Shown: positions 1 through 6,606, numbered from the stretch's first letter. The stretch is 8,126 nt of DNA from Candidatus Neomicrothrix sp. UBA7388 (GCA_002470695.1 DKNM01000111.1:1-8126), one strand, 5' to 3'. Made by a program: numbers and translations. Notes: generated from the sequence alone by a model not told the origin.

Positions 1-211
1 CGAAAGAGCAAAAATGCTTACCGGCATTTTGTTGCGCAAAGTATGGCGTTATTTCATTTGCCAGCAACGGCGGAAAGGTGCGGCTCAAATCGCCCTCGGG
101 TGGTTCCACTTTGATGACTTCAGCGCCTTGGTCGGCGAGGATCCGAGTCGCCAATGGGCCCGCCACCACGCGAGTAAAGTCAAGCACTCGAATACCATCA
201 AGAGGTCCCAT
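1..211 (-). CDS. CaiB/BaiF family III CoA-transferase, N-terminal fragment
   Basis: Only the first 70 codons lie in the window; the gene continues past the left edge. The reading starts [19 protein letters not shown] and continues with [17 protein letters not shown] and then FAQQNAGK. This is the typical start of family III CoA-transferases (L-carnitine CoA-transferase, formyl-CoA transferase, alpha-methylacyl-CoA racemase group), with the first beta-strand, the AGP loop and the GAEVIKVE strand of the Rossmann-like fold. The family moves CoA between organic acids through an aspartyl-CoA thioester; the catalytic Asp lies further on and is not visible. The ATG at 211 is preceded in frame by a TAG 9 nt upstream, so the start is well fixed. 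There is no Shine-Dalgarno sequence. A TAGTTT hexamer lies 6 nt before the ATG, which could allow its own leaderless transcript. It lies 61 bp downstream of the PhyH gene on the same strand, suggesting CoA activation of a product of that set. The substrate is unknown. Confidence 0.9.
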   Translation of the reverse strand, partial: MGPLDGIRVLDFTRVVAGPLATRILADQGAEVIKVEPPEGDLSRTFPPLLANEITPYFAQQNAGKHFCSF

Positions 212-272
212 GGAAAGAAACTAATCCGTGCGGCTGTCTACTTCCCGTCCGAATGGCAACAATCTCTTGCTA

Positions 273-1241
273 TCAAATTCGAGTTTGACGTGACACTCTC
301 GGCAGGGGGTGCAGGGAGCCACTTTCACCAATGATGTATTTGGGGAAACTGAATTCTCCACTTATTAAGGTTGCTCCGGGCACCTCTGAGCCCGTACCGC
401 CTACAGTGCCCATAGTTCCATAGGTGTGCATCCCAAGACGCGCCCGTAACTTGGGCGACGCTTCATCCAGCACCTCCTGAAAGCATGACAAAGCGGCGTT
501 TTCTTGCTGTCGAATCCAAGGGGCGCAGAAAAAAGTTGCTATCGAGCGGCGTTTCGAGCCAGTTTTATTGACGCCTCCTGCATGCCAAACCCGGCCATCA
601 AGAACCAAAACACCTCCGGCGGGCACTGTCACGGGCTCAGCAATATCCATATCCGGCGGTCGAATTTGATGCTGCCATTCCCATCTGTGACTTCCCGGCA
701 CTACAAGCGTCCCACCGCCTTCCGGCGTAAAGTCGTCTAGAGCCCACAAAAGATTGCATACCACCGGCATCGATATTGAAGCAGGGACCTGCCCTTGGTC
801 ACGGTGCAGCAATTCTGGTTCGCTATTGGCACCGGTGTATATGTGGCCGTTAACGCTTGACAGCAGAAAATTGTCTCCCAACAGGCAACCCACGAGATGG
901 TCCGTTTCCTCTTTTTCCACGAGGTCAAGGAAGGATTTACCTTTATTTACCATGTTAGGAACATATTGTTTGCAGCCAACCATGCCTTTGGGAGCCAAAT
1001 CGCCGAGGGCCCGCTCTGAAGCGGCTTGCTCTTCTAACTTTTCCCCGATCGCTTTAGTTTGTTCCGGGGTTAGCACGTCAGCTACGACGCACATGCCAGT
1101 CTCATAGAGGTGCCTGCAGGCGCTTTCCAAATCGCGAGTAATGGGGGGTACAGAATTGGTCTCGGGGTATTGAAGGAGTGTGTGTTTAGTGTCGGGAATC
1201 ACCGGGCACCACGTATTCCCGAGAAAACCGAAACACCCCAT
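273..1241 (-). CDS. PhyH (phytanoyl-CoA dioxygenase) family Fe(II)/2-oxoglutarate oxygenase
   Basis: A 322-residue protein of the PhyH family, non-heme Fe(II) enzymes that hydroxylate a substrate while decarboxylating 2-oxoglutarate. The iron triad is visible: H146 and D148 in LLHRDQG, then H220 in GRVWHAGG. R231/R232, 11-12 residues after the distal His, are the expected 2-oxoglutarate carboxylate anchor. The strand GGGTLVVPGSHRW (175-187) is typical of the family, and length is normal. There is no signal peptide, so it is cytoplasmic. Two starts are possible. The ATG at 1241 overlaps the upstream SnoaL-like gene by 43 bp and has GAAGG only 3 nt before it. A GTG at 1202 gives a GTGA overlap with that gene's TGA and a 309-residue protein. 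The first 13 residues (MGCFGFLGNTWCP) do not look like the family, which slightly favours GTG. Either way it is translated with the gene before it. The substrate cannot be told; many bacterial members do not act on phytanoyl-CoA. Confidence 0.9.
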   Translation of the reverse strand: MGCFGFLGNTWCPVIPDTKHTLLQYPETNSVPPITRDLESACRHLYETGMCVVADVLTPEQTKAIGEKLEEQAASERALGDLAPKGMVGCKQYVPNMVNKGKSFLDLVEKEETDHLVGCLLGDNFLLSSVNGHIYTGANSEPELLHRDQGQVPASISMPVVCNLLWALDDFTPEGGGTLVVPGSHRWEWQHQIRPPDMDIAEPVTVPAGGVLVLDGRVWHAGGVNKTGSKRRSIATFFCAPWIRQQENAALSCFQEVLDEASPKLRARLGMHTYGTMGTVGGTGSEVPGATLISGEFSFPKYIIGESGSLHPLPRVSRQTRI

Positions 1242-1591
1242 CGGCCTTCAATCTTGTGAAGTATGTAAAAACTGTCGATTGACTCAATGATTGAACCATC
1301 CTGCCTATGTCGAGTTCCCTCGATTGTTAGGTGGGCCCGCGTTTCTTCAAGATGAACAATTCGAACTTCGGTTTCAGGGTGATGAAATCCCGTGACTTCA
1401 CGCATTTTTTCGGGGTCAAAAGGGTAACGCTCTCGCAGCTGTGCCTCGGTTTCAGAGACGTAGGTGACTGGCAGATGGACTAATTCTTGAAGGTCATCGC
1501 GAGTTCCACTCACGAATGCTTCGTTGTATTGATTCATAAAATCGTCGATTTCGCGCTCTAACTGTTGCCGACGGTCTGCGCTGATTTCCAT
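1199..1591 (-). CDS. SnoaL/NTF2-like domain protein
   Basis: A small acidic protein of 130 residues, the usual size of a single NTF2-like (SnoaL) cone domain. It opens with a helix (RRQQLEREIDDFMNQYNEAF), then LVHLPVTYVSE, and ends in alternating strands (VRIVHLEETRAHLTIEGTRHRQDG, then SFYILHKIEGRWGVSVFSG), the curved sheet of this fold. Members include polyketide cyclases, ketosteroid isomerase-like enzymes, small dehydratases and binding proteins, so fold does not give function; no catalytic pair is assigned. I place the start at the ATG at 1591. A GTG at 1648 is also in frame and would give 149 residues, but would leave only 31 bp to the divergent LLM gene, adds a segment unlike the domain, and covers a TAGATT hexamer 7 nt upstream of the 1591 ATG. 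It is the first gene of the leftward set and overlaps the PhyH gene, suggesting both serve one reaction sequence. Confidence 0.8.
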   Translation of the reverse strand: MEISADRRQQLEREIDDFMNQYNEAFVSGTRDDLQELVHLPVTYVSETEAQLRERYPFDPEKMREVTGFHHPETEVRIVHLEETRAHLTIEGTRHRQDGSIIESIDSFYILHKIEGRWGVSVFSGIRGAR

Positions 1592-1598
1592 AAGGCGA

Positions 1599-1604
1599 AA
1601 TCTA
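1599..1604 (-). promoter_or_regulatory. Candidate -10 box for the leftward SnoaL-PhyH set
   Basis: TAGATT on the minus strand fits TAnnnT and ends 7 nt before the ATG at 1591, so the transcript could begin at or next to the start codon (leaderless). There is no Shine-Dalgarno sequence before that ATG. No convincing -35 box was found. Inferred from motif and spacing only. Confidence 0.35.
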
Positions 1605-1667
1605 ATCGGTAGGAACCAGTCGCTGTTGGCTAGTTCTCTATCCTGCACACGATCGCTGAAACGCAGT

Positions 1668-1673
1668 TAATTT
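1668..1673 (+). promoter_or_regulatory. Candidate -10 box for the LLM monooxygenase gene
   Basis: TAATTT fits TAnnnT and ends 6 nt before the ATG at 1680, the spacing expected for a leaderless transcript. No Shine-Dalgarno sequence is present. The perfect 8-bp palindrome TGACGTCA at 1673-1680 overlaps the box and the start codon; it could be an operator but is short enough to arise by chance. No clear -35 box. Confidence 0.35.
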
Positions 1674-1679
1674 GACGTC

Positions 1680-2714
1680 ATGACTCCACCGTTACGCTTT
1701 GGTATCGTCCACGACTTCCGATGTCCACCCGGAAGCGAAATAACAATGCCCCAGGTGTACGCCGAAACTTTTGAGCAAATCGAGTTAGCGGAGGAGCTGA
1801 ACTACGAGCTCTGCTGGTTTACCGAGCATCACTTTATTGAAGATGGCTATCTACCGAATTTTGTTCCAGTAACTGCAGCGGCAGCAGCTCGCACCTCTCG
1901 CATGCGATTTTCTACTGATATTTGTCTATTGCCGTTCCGGCACCCGATAAGACTCGCCGAGGATTTGGCGATTCTTGACAATATTTCGAACGGTCGGGTG
2001 GAATTAGGTGCTGGCATGGGATACGCAACTCACGAGTTCAAGGGATTCGGAATCCCCATTAGCCGACGGGTATCCCTGACTGAGGAAGCGTTGACTATTC
2101 TCCGCCTCGCTTGGAGCGGAGAGCCTTTCAATTTTGAAGGCAAACGCTACAAAGTCTCCGATTTACGCGTGACTCCAGAACCGGTACAAGAGGGAGGTCC
2201 ACCCCTATGGCTTGCTGCCACAAGCCCTGCAGGGGCGAAACGCGCCGCATCTTTTGGAACTCATTTATTACCGCAAGGCCCTAAAAGTTTGACCATCGAC
2301 CCCTGGAGAGAGCAGGTCTCGGATCCGGAAGAGTTTAGAATTGGCTTAATCAGAGGGGTGTTCGTTACAGATGACCCCGAGCGTGAATGGGAGCCAGTAG
2401 CTCTAGCCGAAAAATACAGGCGCGACATATATGTAAACCTCATAAAGGGAAGCCAAGACCACAAAGAGGCTGCGGCTGAGCGGTCAGGCCCAAAAGAGCA
2501 GCGAGAGCCGATCCCTTTAAATCCACTGAATTGGACAGTAGGAGACGCAGAACACTGCGTAAAGGAACTGGCGGAACTCATAGAGGTCAACGGCATTACG
2601 GATCTAGTTACATGGGGCGGGCCTCCCGGCCTCTCGCCCTCTGTAATGAATGAATCCCTTACTCGGATGGCTAAGGAAGTAATTCCGAGGCTTCGCTCAA
2701 GGCTAAATAATTAG
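1680..2714 (+). CDS. LLM-class flavin-dependent monooxygenase (luciferase-like)
   Basis: A 344-residue protein of the bacterial luciferase-like TIM-barrel family, which uses reduced FMN or F420 for monooxygenation or hydride transfer. Family marks in order: strand 1 LRFGIVHDF (5-13); the AEELNYELCWFTEHHF helix and strand (37-52), with E49-H50-H51 in the usual active-site position; the DICLLPFRHPIRLAED loop (80-95); RVELGAGMGY (106-115); and PPLWLAATSPAGAKRAA (174-190), phosphate-binding side of the barrel. Length matches the alkanal/limonene-type monooxygenase branch. FMN versus F420 use is not decidable by eye. It diverges from the SnoaL-PhyH-CaiB set across at most 88 bp and so probably shares its control region. 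No flavin reductase is present in the window. The ATG at 1680 has no Shine-Dalgarno sequence. Confidence 0.92.
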   Translation: MTPPLRFGIVHDFRCPPGSEITMPQVYAETFEQIELAEELNYELCWFTEHHFIEDGYLPNFVPVTAAAAARTSRMRFSTDICLLPFRHPIRLAEDLAILDNISNGRVELGAGMGYATHEFKGFGIPISRRVSLTEEALTILRLAWSGEPFNFEGKRYKVSDLRVTPEPVQEGGPPLWLAATSPAGAKRAASFGTHLLPQGPKSLTIDPWREQVSDPEEFRIGLIRGVFVTDDPEREWEPVALAEKYRRDIYVNLIKGSQDHKEAAAERSGPKEQREPIPLNPLNWTVGDAEHCVKELAELIEVNGITDLVTWGGPPGLSPSVMNESLTRMAKEVIPRLRSRLNN

Positions 2715-2717
2715 CCT
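2700..2717 (+). other. Small perfect stem-loop over the LLM stop codon
   Basis: AGGCTAA and TTAGCCT form a 7-bp perfect stem around the loop ATAA; the TAG stop at 2712-2714 lies in the 3' arm. It sits at the start of the 42-bp gap between the converging LLM and SPFH genes. No T-run follows on either strand, so it is not a standard intrinsic terminator; it may help end or protect the LLM mRNA. Confidence 0.3.
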
Positions 2718-2756
2718 GAATGCCTATCGCTAGCTTTGCCCAAAGTGCAGATTGGC

Positions 2757-3749
2757 TTATTCGGGTGAGCCAGATTCCATATCGGCTATTTGGGCTTCGG
2801 TTTCGTCGGTAGCCGCAGGCTGGCGCATTGCTTCTGCAATGCCAGTCACAGCTCCGAGTACGCCACTGAACTCGGTGGGAACAACGATCTTTGTCGCTCT
2901 TCCATCCGCTATTTGAGCAAGCGCTTCAAGATAACGAACCGCGAGTACATCACTGGTGGGATCCCCGTCATGTATCGCTTGAAACACTTGTCGTGTGGCT
3001 TCCGCTTCGCCTTCTGCGACTTTTTGAAGACGATAGCTCTCCGCGTCTGCGACTGTTTGCACCGCTTGAGCTTCACCTTCCGCCGCGAGAATAGCGCTTT
3101 GACGCTGACCTTCAGCTTCAAGAATCCGGGATTGCTTATCGCCCTCAGCGCGAGTTATCTCCGACTCGCGGAATCCTTCTGCTTCGGTGACGGTAGCTCT
3201 CCTGGTTCGCTCAGCCTTCATCTGCTCATGCATAGCTGCCATGACGTCAGGTGGCGGGTCGATTCGTTGAATCTCGACCCTGACAACTCGAACTCCCCAT
3301 TTGTCAGTTGCTTCATCAAGTATTTCTCGAAGCGCTGCATTGATGCGGTCACGCGAAGTCAATGCGCCATCTAATTGCAAGTCACCGACCAGGTTACGCA
3401 AATTAGTCTGAGCCAATTTTGTTATCGCAAGGACAAAGTCGGCGATGTTATAGACCAGACGTTGCGGATCAGTCGGTTCGTAGAAAACCACTGCATCCAC
3501 CGACACGACCACATTGTCCGAAGTAATAACTTCTTGCGGCGGAACATCAACTACTTGCTCGCGCATGTCTACGCGTTTGATCGTGTCGATAAACGGAACG
3601 ATGATTTGAAGGCCCGACTCCTTAGTTTCTTTGTATTTACCTAGGCGTTCGACGATTCCTCGCTCATAGGGACGAACTATTTTTACGCCCGCTAGGAGAA
3701 ACAGCAGGACCACTAGACCAACGATTGCTAAAAGTACGTATGTAAACAC
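2757..3749 (-). CDS. SPFH/stomatin-like membrane protein (QmcA/paraslipin type)
   Basis: A 330-residue membrane-anchored SPFH protein. One N-terminal membrane segment (about residues 3-22, [17 protein letters not shown]) is followed by the SPFH domain (about 23-180), with [34 protein letters not shown] and [18 protein letters not shown] all typical of stomatins and QmcA/YbbK. Next comes a charged Ala/Glu-rich helix (about 175-255) built of six 11-residue units with Gly or Ala at 192, 203, 214, 225, 236 and 247. A hydrophobic conserved stretch ([15 protein letters not shown]) and an acidic tail end the protein. Such proteins form large rings that organise membrane domains and affect membrane proteases. 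The start is GTG at 3749 with AAAGGA 9 nt upstream, lying inside the end of the nfeD-like gene, so the two are co-translated. This order, NfeD then SPFH, is the conserved partner pair. Confidence 0.93.
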   Translation of the reverse strand: MFTYVLLAIVGLVVLLFLLAGVKIVRPYERGIVERLGKYKETKESGLQIIVPFIDTIKRVDMREQVVDVPPQEVITSDNVVVSVDAVVFYEPTDPQRLVYNIADFVLAITKLAQTNLRNLVGDLQLDGALTSRDRINAALREILDEATDKWGVRVVRVEIQRIDPPPDVMAAMHEQMKAERTRRATVTEAEGFRESEITRAEGDKQSRILEAEGQRQSAILAAEGEAQAVQTVADAESYRLQKVAEGEAEATRQVFQAIHDGDPTSDVLAVRYLEALAQIADGRATKIVVPTEFSGVLGAVTGIAEAMRQPAATDETEAQIADMESGSPE

Positions 3750-3754
3750 AATGC

Positions 3755-4219
3755 CTAATCCTTTACAGAAGCCATTTGAACTACAACCCTGGTGCCCCGA
3801 ACTTCAATAATCTCTATTACCGACCCGGAGAGAATTGGCCCGGAGTCTGAAATAGCCCTCCATTCTTCTCCCCCTGTTTTGACCAAGCCGGAAGAAGATG
3901 GCCCATCAGGAATATCTTCCAGCGCCTGGCCGAGAGCGCCAATTAACCGATCATGGCCGGCTCCCGGCGGCGATTCCATGGCTGCCATAGATTTGCGACT
4001 TTTTTTCCAAAACACGGAGAACAGCACCGCTCCAAGGCCAACAAAAACCACCCAGTCGAGGATAAGTGGCGCTCCAAAAAACGCCATCACCATGGCAACA
4101 GCTGCGCTGATACCGAAAGGGATCAGAATAAACGAGCCAGCGACAAACATTTCGCCCGCAATCAACACGCCAGCTATCACGAGCCAAATCCAGCGCCAAG
4201 TTTCTGGTGATACGTCCAT
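3755..4219 (-). CDS. NfeD family membrane protein (short form)
   Basis: A 154-residue protein of the short NfeD type (E. coli YbbJ-like). Three hydrophobic segments (about residues 9-28, 30-50 and 53-70) are followed by a basic turn (WKKSRK) and a soluble C-terminal domain of about 90-150 ([45 protein letters not shown]), the small OB-like beta barrel of this family. It lacks the ClpP-like protease domain of long NfeD proteins. NfeD proteins are encoded next to SPFH proteins and thought to act with them in the membrane; here the SPFH gene follows 5 bp later. Start ATG at 4219 is supported by AAGAGG 7 nt upstream. It is the first gene of the pair, so the promoter should lie in the 206-bp divergent gap to its right; I could not place it. 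Confidence 0.92.
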   Translation of the reverse strand: MDVSPETWRWIWLVIAGVLIAGEMFVAGSFILIPFGISAAVAMVMAFFGAPLILDWVVFVGLGAVLFSVFWKKSRKSMAAMESPPGAGHDRLIGALGQALEDIPDGPSSSGLVKTGGEEWRAISDSGPILSGSVIEIIEVRGTRVVVQMASVKD

Positions 4220-4425
4220 ATGACCGCCTCTTACCTACTATCAAGTCTAGGCGCACTTTCGTACGGCTCCTGAGATAGCTTTGCTCGGAGCAGGTTTGTT
4301 TATTGATCGGCACTTCGAGCAGTCATTCGCAACACTTAGCGCCACAACGGTCGGGCATCACAGAGCGCAGAAAGAAGTCCGGACATATCCCAGTTAGCAT
4401 GCCGAAAACACGGACTAACGAATAA
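4220..4425. other. Divergent intergenic region between nfeD-like and hydrolase genes
   Basis: 206 bp with no plausible gene. It should hold the promoters for both the leftward NfeD-SPFH pair and the rightward hydrolase-Rieske pair, but no pair of -35 and -10 boxes is convincing. Visible structure: the 8-bp palindrome GTCCGGAC at 4377-4384, and a second copy of its right half, CGGAC, at 4411-4415. AGTCCG (4376-4381) and CGGACT (4411-4416) are thus a 6-bp inverted repeat 11 bp before the hydrolase start, a possible operator. Confidence 0.45.
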
Positions 4426-5268
4426 GTGGATGAAAATATGAATGATCTCGAATTACTACGCGGGACAATCGAGAGAGACAACGAAGTCATTTATTGGGAA
4501 CTGGCACGAAACGCCGAAATGGGCAGCAGCGATGAGCGTCCTGTCATCGTCTTGTCGCACGGCGCCGGAGGCTCTCACGCGGTCTGGTATCAGCAGGTCC
4601 CAACACTCGGCCAGAGCTACCGAATAGTGACGTGGGATAGTCGCGGCTTCGGAAACTCATCAAACGCCACTAACCGCCTCTCACCTAAAAATGCAGCCAA
4701 TGATTTAGGAGCCGTGTTAGATCATTTAGGCATTGACCGGGCGCATCTTGTCGGTCAGTCCATGGGAGGTTGGCATATTTCTGCGTTTTGGGAAACATAC
4801 CCAAACAGGACTGCATCACTTACCTACGCCAATACTGTTGGGGGTTTATGGACTCAGGATCTCCGGGCCGCACTAGAAGAGTTCGGAGGAGCGGGCGGAC
4901 TTCGGGGAAGCCGCAAAATACCATTGGTCGGCGGTCACGTTGCCCTATGGACCGAAGATAGTGACCGGGACGTAGCCCACGCGTTTCTCTATCAAGCTCT
5001 TGGGTCATTCCACGACCCACCTCTCGATCAACTCGGAGAAATCACTGACTTCGAGATTAGCGCCGATGACTTGGGAAATTCGGGGACACCCGTTCTCTTC
5101 ATCACAAGCGAACACGATCCGATCTTCCCTTCCCATTTGCTTCGCGAGTCAGCTCATAGAATCGACGGGTCAACCTTCGTTGAACTTCCCGCCGCAGGCC
5201 ATAGCCCGTATTTCGAGACACCCTCAGCGTGGAATGCCGCTCTATTAGAATTTCTAGCGTCGGCATAG
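4426..5268 (+). CDS. Alpha/beta hydrolase
   Basis: A 280-residue alpha/beta-hydrolase-fold protein. The oxyanion-hole loop is SHGAGGSHAVW (44-54). The nucleophile elbow is GQSMGG with S112, the acid is D231 in TSEHDPIF, and the base is H259 in PAAGHSPYFE: a complete triad in the right order and spacing. The strand RIVTWDSRGFGNSS (66-79) is typical of the subgroup containing ring-cleavage product hydrolases, enol-lactonases and esterases; the substrate cannot be told from these motifs. No signal peptide, so it is cytoplasmic. The longest start is GTG at 4426; the ATG at 4438 (residue 5) is equally possible, with a weak GGA 7 nt before it. It precedes the Rieske oxygenase gene by 34 bp on the same strand, suggesting a joint catabolic step in which an oxygenated product is hydrolysed. 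Confidence 0.93.
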   Translation: MDENMNDLELLRGTIERDNEVIYWELARNAEMGSSDERPVIVLSHGAGGSHAVWYQQVPTLGQSYRIVTWDSRGFGNSSNATNRLSPKNAANDLGAVLDHLGIDRAHLVGQSMGGWHISAFWETYPNRTASLTYANTVGGLWTQDLRAALEEFGGAGGLRGSRKIPLVGGHVALWTEDSDRDVAHAFLYQALGSFHDPPLDQLGEITDFEISADDLGNSGTPVLFITSEHDPIFPSHLLRESAHRIDGSTFVELPAAGHSPYFETPSAWNAALLEFLASA

Positions 5269-5289
5269 AACTAGAAAGTACAAATTCTT

Positions 5290-5295
5290 TGGGAG
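5290..5295 (+). promoter_or_regulatory. Ribosome binding site of the Rieske gene
   Basis: TGGGAG ends 7 nt before GTG at 5303 and supports that non-ATG start. The 34-bp gap after the hydrolase holds no terminator, consistent with one transcript. Confidence 0.6.
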
Positions 5296-5302
5296 CAGCT
5301 TC

Positions 5303-6454
5303 GTGAGAAATTCAACATCGAGGCGCATTATCGAGACCTTGCTCGAGAAGGCAGCCGCAAAAGAACCCTGGCGCACAGAGCATTCACAGATTCGGAGTGC
5401 GACCTACACAGACTCAGGTCATTTGGCGCTCGAGCATCAAAAACTATTCCAGTCGATGCCCCAAGCAATAGCACTAAGCGCAGATCTTCCGGCCAACGGC
5501 TCAGCGCTGACTCGCGAGTGCGGTGGCGTCGATGTCCTCTTGACGCGGAATTCCGATGGGGAAGCAAATGCATTTCTTAATGTTTGCCGGCACCGCTCGT
5601 CTCGGGTTGTCACAGAAGAGCGTTCTTGTTCTTCGCGTTTAACATGCCCCTACCATGCCTGGTCTTATGACCTGAATGGGTCGTTGGTTGCTTTGCCAGA
5701 CAACACTTCTTTTCCAGAAGTGACAGTCCCTCAAGAGGGCTTGAGAAAACTACCGATCTACGAACAGCAGGGCGTTATTTGGGTAACACCATCGCCGAGC
5801 ACCACGCCGGTTCCGGGGCCTGATCTGGGACCATTTTCGGAAGATTTCGAGAGCTTTGAATTATCCGCTTATGAGCACTGGCGTTCGCACAGGTTCGAGT
5901 TGGAGATGAATTGGAAGCTTGTTATCGACACGTTTCTAGAGCCCTATCATTTTGCGTCACTGCACCGGAGCACAGTTGGCCCATTCTTTATTTCTAATTT
6001 GTGCCATGCGCAACGTCATGGATCACACATTCGAGAAGTGCTGCCTCGCAAAAGCCTGCTGGATCTATCTAACGTCGACCCGGGACTTTGGGATGTAGTC
6101 CCGCACAGCGCAGTGGTGTACGTCCTCTTCCCAGCCACAGTTCTAGTCATGCAGATCGACCATGTAGAAACGTGGAGAGTTATTCCACACCCGACAGATC
6201 CAAGCAAATCGGTGTGCGATCTTGATTTCTACATCCCCTTAGACAGCGGGGAGTCTTCAGAAGTCCATTGGGAGAAGAATTGGCAAATCACTATCGACAC
6301 TGTCATTAACGAGGATTTTCTTGCGATGACTGGTGTCCAGCGGGGGCTGAGCTCCGGTGCATTCTCTTCGGTTACAGCCGGGGCTAACGAGCCAGCGTTG
6401 AGCATGTTTCATGACATCTTGAAGGAGCAATTGATGCCACTAGAAAAATCTTGA
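5303..6454 (+). CDS. Rieske [2Fe-2S] aromatic ring-hydroxylating oxygenase, alpha subunit
   Basis: A 383-residue Rieske non-heme iron oxygenase. The N-terminal Rieske domain carries C95-R-H97 in NVCRHRSSRV and C115-P-Y-H118 in CPYHAWSYDLNGSL, with 17 residues between the pairs, as is usual. The C-terminal catalytic domain has NWKLVIDTFLEPYHFASLH (204-221): H216 and H221 as iron ligands and D209 in the position of the bridging Asp between subunits. D338 in VINEDFLAM is the likely third ligand, completing the 2-His-1-carboxylate site. The end (NEPALSMFHDILKEQL) is also family-like. Such enzymes hydroxylate or demethylate rings, sterols or amines using electrons from a ferredoxin or reductase; none is encoded nearby, nor is a beta subunit, so an alpha-only trimer is likely. 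Start GTG at 5303 has TGGGAG 7 nt upstream. The partner gene is the upstream hydrolase. Confidence 0.94.
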   Translation: MRNSTSRRIIETLLEKAAAKEPWRTEHSQIRSATYTDSGHLALEHQKLFQSMPQAIALSADLPANGSALTRECGGVDVLLTRNSDGEANAFLNVCRHRSSRVVTEERSCSSRLTCPYHAWSYDLNGSLVALPDNTSFPEVTVPQEGLRKLPIYEQQGVIWVTPSPSTTPVPGPDLGPFSEDFESFELSAYEHWRSHRFELEMNWKLVIDTFLEPYHFASLHRSTVGPFFISNLCHAQRHGSHIREVLPRKSLLDLSNVDPGLWDVVPHSAVVYVLFPATVLVMQIDHVETWRVIPHPTDPSKSVCDLDFYIPLDSGESSEVHWEKNWQITIDTVINEDFLAMTGVQRGLSSGAFSSVTAGANEPALSMFHDILKEQLMPLEKS

Positions 6455-6478
6455 TGTAGTCAGCGTCCTGGTTCCAAC

Positions 6479-6516
6479 TCGAGAACATTTTCGTTGCAAG
6501 GCGAATATGTACTCGA
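6479..6516 (+). other. Imperfect stem-loop downstream of the Rieske gene
   Basis: Begins 25 nt after the Rieske stop. Paired segments are TCGAG/CTCGA, ACAT/ATGT and TTCG/CGAA, each separated by one mismatch, then two possible G-U pairs closing a GCAA loop. No T-run follows on the plus strand, so it is not a canonical terminator; it may stabilise or bound the 3' end of the hydrolase-Rieske mRNA. Confidence 0.4.
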
Positions 6517-6564
6517 AAAGGAAAGGGCCCCTGATGCGGAAGGAAGAGAATGCATCAGGGACCC
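6516..6564 (-). terminator. Intrinsic terminator of the amt gene
   Basis: Arms 6525-6537 and 6552-6564 pair over 13 positions with one mismatch (GGGCCCCTGATGC against GCATCAGGGACCC) around a 14-nt loop. Read on the minus strand the stem is followed at once by TTTCCTTTT, the T-rich tail of a Rho-independent terminator. It begins 42 nt after the amt stop. On the plus strand no T-run follows, so it works mainly for amt, which is then monocistronic. Confidence 0.75.
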
Positions 6565-6606
6565 TCGATCAGAAGAAGAGTTAGGCGAGACTCGCCCACC
6601 CTTCGG

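Noticed and set aside
14..334. Open frame of 106 codons on the plus strand at the left edge
   Set aside because: Overlaps the clear CaiB-type N-terminus on the minus strand and the end of PhyH; its protein resembles nothing.
1673..1680. TGACGTCA palindrome at the LLM start
   Set aside because: An 8-bp palindrome is expected by chance in a window this size; no second copy or flanking symmetry was seen, so it is only mentioned with the promoter.
2790..3374. Open frame of 194 codons on the plus strand inside the SPFH gene
   Set aside because: It is the antisense shadow of the repetitive Ala/Glu coding region; the protein has no recognisable domain and the minus-strand SPFH reading is unmistakable.
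2757..4219. NfeD-SPFH pair as part of a new defence or catabolic system
   Set aside because: The pair is a common conserved housekeeping module with usual domain order and length; nothing links it to the flanking oxygenases beyond position.
3792..4223. Open frames on both strands over the nfeD-like gene (143 and 120 codons)
   Set aside because: Alternative frames of a typical NfeD protein that has a good ribosome binding site and a conserved partner.
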